Below are positions 1-9,300 of a DNA stretch of 64,000 bases, one piece after another. The translations under genes and the position numbers were made by a program. Within the stretch, counting starts at the first letter, position 1. The number at the start of each line of letters is the position of its first letter. The DNA lies in the NCBI GenBank assembly GCA_963665265.2, contig OY762224.2, positions 620,001-684,000 of the forward strand. Reading direction: 5' to 3'. Below the pieces are notes generated by a model that was given only the letters and a program-made list of their open reading frames with translations, did not search any database and was not told the origin of the DNA. This DNA is from CAXXHQ01 sp963665265 (GTDB lineage: Bacteria > Planctomycetota > Planctomycetia > Pirellulales > Thermoguttaceae).

Positions 1-228
1 CGAGGTGTCGCGGTCCAAGCGATGCACGATGAATATTCGCGCGCGGGATCGAGACTGTCCTTTGCGAACGTAGTTCGTCAGGACATGATAGGCGGTGCGG
101 GATTTTTCCTTTTCGGCCCCCACGGTCAACAGGCCGGCGGGTTTATCGACGACGAGAATATCGCGGTCTTCGTAAAGGACGAAAATTCCGCTTCCAGGCG
201 GGCGAGTTTTGGCGGGAGTTTTTGACAT
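1..228 (-). CDS. RluA-family pseudouridine synthase, N-terminal part (runs off window)
   Basis: The reverse strand reads from ATG at 228 to the window edge without a stop, giving 76 residues. The sequence contains VLYEDRDILVVDKPAGLLT, the usual opening of the RluA-type catalytic domain, and ends with HRLDRDTS, the motif that carries the catalytic aspartate of the RluA/RsuA/TruA superfamily. These enzymes isomerise uridine to pseudouridine in rRNA or tRNA in the cytoplasm. GGGAG lies just upstream of the ATG. There is no S4 domain before the catalytic domain, so this is a short, single-domain RluA type. Which RNA is modified cannot be told from the fragment. The family call is secure. Confidence 0.9.
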   Translation of the reverse strand, partial: MSKTPAKTRPPGSGIFVLYEDRDILVVDKPAGLLTVGAEKEKSRTAYHVLTNYVRKGQSRSRARIFIVHRLDRDTS

Positions 229-328
229 GCTCCCATTATAACAAGCTTTTTCCGCCGCGTCTTCTCTTGTCCGGGAAGCTCCGATTCTCGAACCGCAACG
301 GCACTGCCGCAAGAGGATTCACGCTTCT

Positions 329-349
329 GTCAGGCACGGCGTGCCTGAC
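329..349. repeat. Hairpin repeat family A overlapping the stop codon of the giant gene
   Basis: Perfect inverted repeat GTCAGGCAC-GGC-GTGCCTGAC. The same 9-base arms with a 3-base loop occur at 12495-12515, preceded on the matching strand by the same bases GTAG, and a half copy (CGCCGTGCCTGAC) lies near 25370. Here the element supplies the last codons (GQARRA) and the TGA stop of the giant PEP-CTERM gene. It may also act as a weak terminator hairpin. Confidence 0.7.
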
Positions 350-3300
350 CTACTTTTCTCGTCATCGCGAGGAGGGTTGCGACGACGATCATGAACGCCC
401 AAACGCTTGGCTCCGGCACGGCGCTCGTAGCGGAGGGAACGGTCATCGTCCTGTTCGATTCGGCCGTCTCGATCATCGCGGCTGCCGCCGCAAGCGCAGG
501 CGTTGCGCCGGTTATTACGGAATCGGTCGCCGTATTCGCGATCGTTGCAGTCGCGTTGGAAGTCGCCGTCGAGGCGTTTGCCGAGGAGGTCGCATCGCCG
601 AGAATGAGCGTATCTTGCACGAGGGTTCCCACGACTAAGACGGCCGAGCCGGAAACGGTCGTCGTGCCCGAGCCGATGACGGAGTCGAGCGTATGCGTTC
701 CGCTGGAGATGACGAGCGAAGCGCCGCTGACGATTTCTACGGAGGCGCCGGAGTTGGTTGGAGCGGCAGATTGCGAGGCGGCGCTCGCCTTAGCCGTTTC
801 GCCGCTTGCTGCGGACGAGCTTGCTCCGGTGGTGACGATTAGCGAGCCTTGCGTGACGATCGTATGGCCCGAGTAGTCGCTAGCCAATAAGACGGTCAAA
901 GAGCCGGAGCCAAGCTTCGTTAAATCGCCAGTTCCGGAAATCGCTTCCGAAATGACGACGTTGAACGCTTGCGTGTCGAACGTGGCGCCTCCGGAGAGAA
1001 TCGTGACGGCATGTGAAGTGATGTTGAACGCGGCAAGGTATTTTAGTTCGCCGCCGTCGAATGTGAGCGTGGATCCTGCGCCGAGATTGCGTTCCGCCGA
1101 CGCCGCCAGAATTCCCGCGTTCAGATTAAGCGCGCCGGTGAAGGTATTCGATCCGGAGAGGGTTAGCGTGCCCAAACCGAGCTTGGTCAGCCCTCCGGCT
1201 CCGGAAATCACTTTGGAAGCGGTGACGTTGTTGCCGTTCGTGTTCCAGGTTGCGACTCCCGATTGGAGGGCGACGGCGCGGGAAAGAGTAAACGCGGAGA
1301 GGAACGAAAGACCTCCGCCGTTGAAGTTCAAGGCAGTTCCGTTGCCGAGGTTGGATAAAGCGGAGACGGCGACCGTTCCGACGTTAACGTTGACCGCGCC
1401 GGTAAAGGTATTCGCGCCGGAGAGGGTTAGCGTGCCTAGGCCGACTTTGGTCAACCCGCCGGCTCCGGATATTATGTTGGAGACGGCAATATCGTAACCG
1501 TTCGTGTCGAAAGTCGCTCCGCCGGATTGGAAAGCGATCGTGCGCGAGGCGAGGTCGAACGAGGAAAGGAACTTAAATCCTCCTCCGTTGAAATTCAAAG
1601 CGGTTCCGTTGCCGAGATTCGATAGAGAGGATACGGCCAGCGTTCCGACGTTGACGCTAACCGTTCCAGTGAACGTGTTCGCGCCGGCAAGCGTGAGAGT
1701 TCCTGAACCGATTTTTGCAAGTCCGCCGGTTCCGGAAATCGTGCTCGATATGACGTCGTCGTAGTTCTGCGTATCAAACGTGGAGCTTACGGATTGAAGG
1801 GTAACGGTTCGCGAGGCGAGGTCGAACGAGGAAAGGAACTTGAATCCTCCGCCGTTGAAGTTCAAGTCGGTTCCGTTGCCGAGGTTCGATAAAGCGGAGA
1901 CGGCGACCGTTCCGACGTTGACGTTGACCTCGCCGGTGAAGGTATTTGTGCCGGAAAGGGTCAGGATTCCCGAACCGAGCTTGGTCAGGCCGCCCGAGCC
2001 GGAAATCGCGTTAGATGCGACGGCGTCGTAGCCGTTCGTGTTCATGGAAGCGCCGCCTGCTTGAATGGCGACGGCGCGCGCTAGGTCGAAGGCGGTGAGG
2101 AATTTTAGTCCTCCGCCGTTGAAGTTCAAAGCGGTTCCATTGCCGAGATTCGATAGAGAGGAGACGGCGACCGTTCCGACGTTGACGTTAATCGTGCCGG
2201 CGAACGTATTCGTTCCGGAGAGGGTCAAGGTTCCCGATCCGATTTTCGTGAGTCCGCCGACGCCGGAAATCGTACTCGATATTATGTCCGCGTAATTCTG
2301 CGTGTCGAACGTGGAGCTTGCGGATTGAAGCGAGATCGTTTGCGAAGAGAGGTCGAAAGCGGCTAGGAATTTTAGACTTCCGCCGTTGAAGTTTAACGTG
2401 GAACCGTTTCCGAGGTTCGACGAAGCCGAAGCGGCCAGCGTTCCGGCGTTGACGTTGACCGTTCCGGTAAACGTATTCACGCCGGAAAGGGTGAGCGTGC
2501 CCTCGCCGAGTTTGGTGAGCGAGCCGTCGCCTGAAACCGTTTGCGACAGAACGACGTTGAACGCTTGCGTATCGAAAGCGGTTAGGTCGGACTGAATGGC
2601 GACGGGGTGCGCAAGAGTGAACGACGAGAGGAAGGTAAGTCCTCCGCCGTTGAAATTCAAAGCGGAACCGCTTCCGAGATTCGACGAAGCGGAGGCGGCC
2701 ACGGTTCCGCTGTTAACGTTGACCGCGCCGGTAAAGGTATTCGCGCCGGAGAGGGTGAGCGTGCCTAGGCCGATTTTGGAGAATCCTCCGGCTCCGGAAA
2801 TCACTTTGGAAGCGGTAAGGTCGAATCCGTTCGTGTCGAAAGTCGCGCCGTCTGATTGGATAGCGACGGCGCGCGCTAGGTCGAATGAGGAGAGGAATTT
2901 CAATCCTCCGCCGTTGAAGTTCAAAGCGGTTCCATTGCCGAGGTTCGATAGAGAGGAGACGGCGACCGTTCCGACGTTAACGCTGACCGCGCCGGTGAAG
3001 GTATTCGCACCGGAGAGGATTAGCGTGCCCAAGCCGACCTTGGTCAATCCGCCGGCGCCGGAAATTACGTTCGAGACGGTAAGGTCGAATCCGTTCGTAT
3101 CGAAAGTCGCTCCGCCGGATTGGAAGGCTATCTTGCGTGAAGAAAGGTCTAAGGCGGCTAGGAATTTTAGACTTCCGCCGTTGAAGTTCAAGGTTGTTCC
3201 GCCGCCGAGGTTTGACAAAGAGGAGACGGCCAGCGTTCCGACGTTGACGCTAACCGTTCCAGTGAACGTATTCGCGCCGGCAAGCGTGAGGGTTCCCGCA

Positions 3301-6300
3301 CCGATTTTTGTGAGTCCGCCGGTTCCGGAAATCGTGCTCGATATGACGTCGTCGTAGCTCTGCGTATCGAACGTGGAGCTTACGGATTGAAGTGTAACGG
3401 TTCGCGAGGCGAGGTCGAACGAGGAGAGGAACTTGAATCCTCCGCCGTTGAAATTCAAAGCGGTTCCATTGCCGAGATTCGATAGAGAGGAGACGGCGAC
3501 CGTTCCGACGTTAACGTTGACCGCGCCGGTGAAGGTATTCGTGCCGGAAAGGGTAAGCGTGCCTGCGCCGATTTTCGTAAGTCCGCCATCGTCGGAGATT
3601 AGGCTCGATATAACGGCGTCGTAGCTTTGCGTATCGAACGTGGAGCTTACGGATTGAAGCGAGATCGTTTGCGAAGAGAGGTCAAAGGAGGAGAGGAATC
3701 TAAATCCTCCGCCGTTGAAGTTTAACGTGGATGCGTTTCCGAGATTCGACAAGGCGGAGGCGGCCACCGTTCCGGCGTTAATGATAACCGCTCCGGCGAA
3801 GGAATTCGTGCCGGAGAGAGCGAGGGTTCCTGAACCGAGCTTGGTCAACCCGCCGGGGCCGGAAATCGCCTTAGAAACGGTGACGTCGTAGCCGTTCGTG
3901 TCGAAAGTCGCGCCGCCTGATTGAATAGCGACGGCGCGTGCGAGGTCAACGGCGGCGAGGAATTTCAAACCTCCTCCGTTGACGTTCAAAGCGGTTCCGT
4001 TGCCGAGGTTTGATAAAACGGAGAGGGCCACCGTTCCGCCGTTAACGTTGACCGCGCCGGTAAACGTATTCGTGCCGGAGAGAGTAAGCGTTCCGGCGCC
4101 GAGCTTTGTTAGTCCGCCGGTTCCGGAAATTATGTTGGAGACGGCGACGTCGAAGCCGTTCGTGTCGAAAGTCGCTCCGCCGGACTGGAAGGCGATCGTG
4201 CGGGAGGAGAAATCTAGAACGGAGAGAAATCGAAATCCTCCGCCGTTGAAGTTTAAAGCGGTTCCGCTTCCGAGATTGGAGAGGAGAGACGCGGCGAGAA
4301 AGCCGTTATTGACGTTGACTGCGCCGGCAAACGTATTCGTGCCGGAGAGCGTGAGCGTGCCCAGGCCAAGCTTAGTGAGTCCGCCGGCACCGGAAATTGC
4401 GTTGGAGACGGCGACGTCGTATCCGTTCGTGTCGATGGAGGCGCTGCCGGATTGGAACGCGAGCGTACGCGAAGAGAGATCGAACGACGAAAGAAACTTA
4501 AATCCTCCTCCGTTAAAAATCAACGCGGAGCCGCTGCCGAGACTTGATAAGGCGGAGGCGGCCAAAAGCCCCTTGTTGAGACTAATCGTTCCGGTGAACG
4601 AGTTCGATCCGGAGAGGGTCAACGTTCCAGAACCGAGCTTGGTGAGTCCGCCGGTTCCGGAAATCGTGCTCGACATGACGTCGTCATAGTTTTGCGTATC
4701 AAACGTGGAGCTTGCGGATTGAAGCGTAACGGTTCGCGAGGCGAGGTCGAACGAGGAGAGGAACTTGAATCCTCCGCCGTTGAAGTTGATAGCGGATCCG
4801 CCGCCGAGGTTCGACAAAGAGGAGGCTGCCATGGTTCCGGCGTTGAGGCATACAGTTCCAGTAAATGTATTCGTGCCGGAGAGAATCAAGGTCCCCTGCC
4901 CGAGTTTGGTAAATCCGCCCGTTCCTGAAACGGTATTGGAGAGCGTCAGGTCGTACCCTGCCGTATTAAATTTCGTATCGCTTTCAAGGCCGGAGATTGT
5001 TATAGGAACGGCGATATTCATGGTTGCGGAGGCTTGGATGGTTCCGCCTCCGAAATTGAATTGAGCGATTCCCGTCCCCTTAGCGATCGAGCCGACGATC
5101 AAAGCGCCCCCGGTGAGGTTGTACGTTCCGAGAGAGCCGGAATCGTAGCCGAGCACGAGGTTTCCGGCGGAATTCGTGCCGCCGGCCTGAGTAACCGTTC
5201 CCTCGCCGGAATACCCGACGTATAAATTCGTCGCGGCCAGCGCGGCGGAGCCGCCAAGCGACAGCGAGCTGGAATGACCGACGTAGAGGGTTTGGCATTT
5301 CTCGCCGACTTGCGAGACGACGGCCGCTCCTCCGTTCGTGATATAGGCGAGGGAGCCGGCCGTAGGCTCTCCGTCGTTCCAACTAGCGGCGTTCGACCAA
5401 TCGCCGCTGGAGGCGACCCAGTATTGCGAACCTGTTTCTCCGCCGAGAATAAGAGTGTCTTGCACGAGCGTCGCGACGGTCAGCGTCGCCGTTCCCGAGA
5501 CGATCGTGGTTCCCGAGCCGATGATGGAGTTGATCGTTCTCGCGCCGTTCGCCACTTCGAAATTCGCTCCGCTTGAGGTTTGCACGGTTAAACCTGGTCC
5601 GGTCACGTTCGTCGCGGCTAAAATCGCTCTTCCGCCTTGCACGTCAATTAGATTCATGACGGACGAGTCGATGTCGCCCGCTAATTTTAACGTGCCTCCT
5701 TTAACGATCGTCGAGCCGAAATACACGATCGGCGACGAAATGGTTAAGGAGCCGGAGCCGAGTTTCGTCAGGTTGCCGGTTCCCGCGATGCCGCAAGAGA
5801 CGACGCCGTCGTAGCCGTTCGTGTCGAACAACGCGCCGCCTGAATGAAAGGCGATTGTTTGCGAAGAGAGGTCGAAGGCGGAAATGAATTTTACCCCTCC
5901 GCCGTTGAAATTTAACGCCGAGACGCTTCCGAGGCTCGACAAGGCGGATACGGCGAGGAAACCGCCGTTGACGTTTATCGCGCCGACGAACGTATTCGAT
6001 CCGGCGAGCGTTAACGTTCCGGAGCCGAGTTTCGTCAAGTTTCCGGTTCCGGAGATCGTGCCGGAGATTACGTCGGTATAGCCTTGAGTGTCGAAAATCG
6101 CCTCGTTTGATTGAAGCGTTAAAGCGAGGGTGGTCAAGTCGAACGAAGAATCGAAAACAATGCCGCCGCCGTTAAGTACGATGGCCGAGCCTAAGCCGAA
6201 ACTGCGCAGCGAATTCGCCTTGATGGATCCGGCGTTGATGGTGACCGTTCCCGAGAAACTGTTCGAAGCGAGTAACGCAAGGACGCCGGAGCCGTTTTTG

Positions 6301-9300
6301 GTGATGCCGCCCCCGCCATAATTTCCGATTGCGCCCGAGAAGGCGACGTCGTAGCCGTTGGTGTCGAAGGTCGCGCCGGCGGTTCCGATCCCGACGATGC
6401 GTGACGAGATGTTGAGGTCGGAGGAGATGAATTTGACTCCGCCGCCGTTGATATTTATCGCCGATCCGCTTCCGAGGGCCGTCATCGAGGCCGCGGAGAG
6501 CATGCCGCAGTTGACGTTGACCGATCCGCGGAAGTCGTTGGTTCCGGCAAGCGTGAGCGTGCCGGAGCCGAGTTTCGTCAAACTTCCCGAGCCGGTGATG
6601 CTCGCCAAGGCGGAGCTGCCGGTTGAGCCGCACAAAGTCACGTTGAAATTCTGCGTGTCGATCGAGGCGCCGCCCGACTGAAAAACAATTTCGCGGTCTG
6701 AGAGGTCGAGGTCGGCGGAGAGATATTGCAGCGTGCCGCCGTTGAAACTAAGGGCCGGTCCGGCGCCGAGATTCGCCGCCGTTGAGACGGCCAAGATTCC
6801 CGCATTTAAATTGACCGTTCCGGTGAAGGTGTTCGTGCCGAGCAAGGTCAGAATGCCGGTTCCGAGCTTGGTAAGCCCGCCGGTTCCCGAGCAGCCGATC
6901 GAATTGGCCAACGTGACGCTATAGCCTTGCGTATCGATCAAGGCGTTTGATTGGAAATTCATGGCGAAGGAGGAGACGTCGAAGGCGGCTCCGAAAATCA
7001 AACCGCCGCCGTTAAAATTTAGCGACGAAGTCGTTCCTAGATTCGAGATCGAGCTTACTTGCAGGTTGCCTTCGTCAAGATTGATCGGCCCTTGGAACGT
7101 GCTAGTTCCGGCGAGAGTTAGAGCGCCGGCTCCGATTTTCGTGAATCCGCCCAAGCCGCCCGGACTAGTGATCGTGACGGCGTAACTTTGCGTATTCAAA
7201 GTTCCGCAGGCCGATTCAAAAAAGACCGCGTGCGACGAAAGATCGCAAGCGGCGCCGAGCGTCAAGCCTCCGCCGTTAAAATGCAGCGAGGATCCGCTGC
7301 CGAGAGCGCTCAGCTTCGACGCCTTGACGAATCCGCCGTTGAGATAGAGCGCGCCGGAAAACGTATTCGAGCCGGATAGAGTAAGCGTTCCGGAGCCGGT
7401 TTTGCTGAACCCGCCCGATCCGGTCGTCGTGCCCGAGACGGTCACGTCAAATCCGTTGGTATTAAAGGTCGCTCCGCCGCCCGATCCTGACAAATAGATT
7501 GGCACGTCGATTGTCGTCGTGCCGACGGCCTGAATCACGCCGCCGTAAAGATTTAATGACGCGCTCCCCGATCCTTTGGAGACGCCGGTAAAGAGAAGCG
7601 TTCCGCCGTAAAGGTCGTAGCTTCCTTGCCCGGTCGTGCCGCTGCCAAGGACGATTTGTTTGAACGTGGCGGTTCCTCCTGATTGCGATATGACGCCGGT
7701 TCCGACGCTGCCGACGTAAGCCGTACCGGCGACGGTCAGCAAACTTTCGCCGCCGAGATAATAATACCCGGTTTTGGTCGCGTTATTCGATATGTACAGA
7801 TCGGAGGCGAATGCGGCGGTTCCTCCAGAATGGCTGACGACTCCGATCCCGGAGTATCCGACGTAGGCCGTCCCGGTAACGGAGAGTTCGCCTCCCGACA
7901 AGGAGACGGCGCCTCGCGATGCGGAGCCGTTGCCGAGGTAGAGGTTCGACGAAAAAGTCGTTCGGCCGCCGGTTTGGGTCAGCAATCCCGTCCCCGAATA
8001 TCCGAGGAAAACGGTTCCTGTGACGGTGAGTTGCCCCGCATCTAGCGCGTAATATCCGTTCGAGGCCGTGTTATTGCCGACGAAGAAGCTGGAGGCGAAC
8101 GTGGCGACGCCGCTCGATTGCGTTATGTATCCGGTTCCGGCGTAACCGACGTAGGCCGAGCCGGAGACGGAAAGCGCCCCTTCGCCGCTTAAGCTATACG
8201 TGCCGGTGCAGCCGGTTTTATAGCCGAGATACATTGTCGAGATAGACGCGGTTCCGGCGATATGCGAAAAGGCGCCGAGAGTCGCTGAGCCGACCGACCC
8301 GGCGTAGAAGCCGGTCGTTTGCAAATAGCCGCCGTTTAGCCCCGAGCTTTTAGCGTTAACGTAAAGACTCCCGACGCCCAGCGCCACGCTTCCCGAGCCG
8401 GAAATGTTCACGCCGTCGTTCAGCGAGATTCCAAACCCCGTCGGCGCCGCCAGCGTTCCGGAGCAATCGACGAAGTCGGCGATCGTCGCCGCGCCGAAAA
8501 TGCTCTTCGTCGAAGCGATCGTGATGGTCGAACCTGTTTGATGAATGATCCCGGCTCCGGAAATTTGAACGAAACAGGTGGTCGGATCAAGATTGGCGGG
8601 CGTAATCAGCAGCGAATGCTCGTCGAGATCAAGTTTCGCCTTGGAATAGACGGCCGTCGTCGATCCGGTCATCGAAAAGATCGACGACGTGAGGTTGATC
8701 GTCGCCGTGCTGTTCGAAAATTCGACCGCCCCGACCGCGTCAATTCCGCCGTTAACGACGTTTATCGTCCCGCTCGTCAATGTGAGCTTTCCTGTCGTTC
8801 CCAGCTTGACGATCTGCGCGTTAAGAACCCCGCCCGTTTGCGTAAAGACCCCTGCGCCGGCCGAACTGACGTCAAGCGTCGTGGTCGTGAGCGCCGATTC
8901 GCCTCCCAGCGTGTAGTATCCTTTTGCGCCCGAGTTGAACCCGACGAACAACCCGGAGGAGAATGCCGCAGAACCGCCCGTCTGATTGAAACTTGCCGAG
9001 CCGGCGTATCCGACGAATGCGCTTCCGGCGACGGACAATAATCCCGTTCCGCTCATGCTATACGTTCCGGACGAGTTTGCGCTCGCGCCGAGATAGAGCG
9101 TTGAGCCGATCGAAACCGCGGCGTCCGTTTGCGTGAAAGTTCCTGTGCCGACTCCGCCGACGATCGCCGAGCCGGAGATCGTGACGAGGGCGCTTTCGCC
9201 GATCGAGTACGAGCCGTTGCCGCTCGTGCCGTTTCCTAAGAAGAAATTGCTAAGAGTGAAACCGGAGGAGCCGGATTGAGTGAACGAGCCCGTTCCGTAG

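Noticed and set aside
391..9041. Many long plus-strand reading frames inside the giant PEP-CTERM gene, up to about 250 codons (for example 2596-3357)
   Set aside because: They are antisense to tandem repeats, share the 267-base period, lack ribosome-binding sites and signal peptides, and encode low-complexity Pro/Val-rich peptides. They arise from the repeat's codon use.
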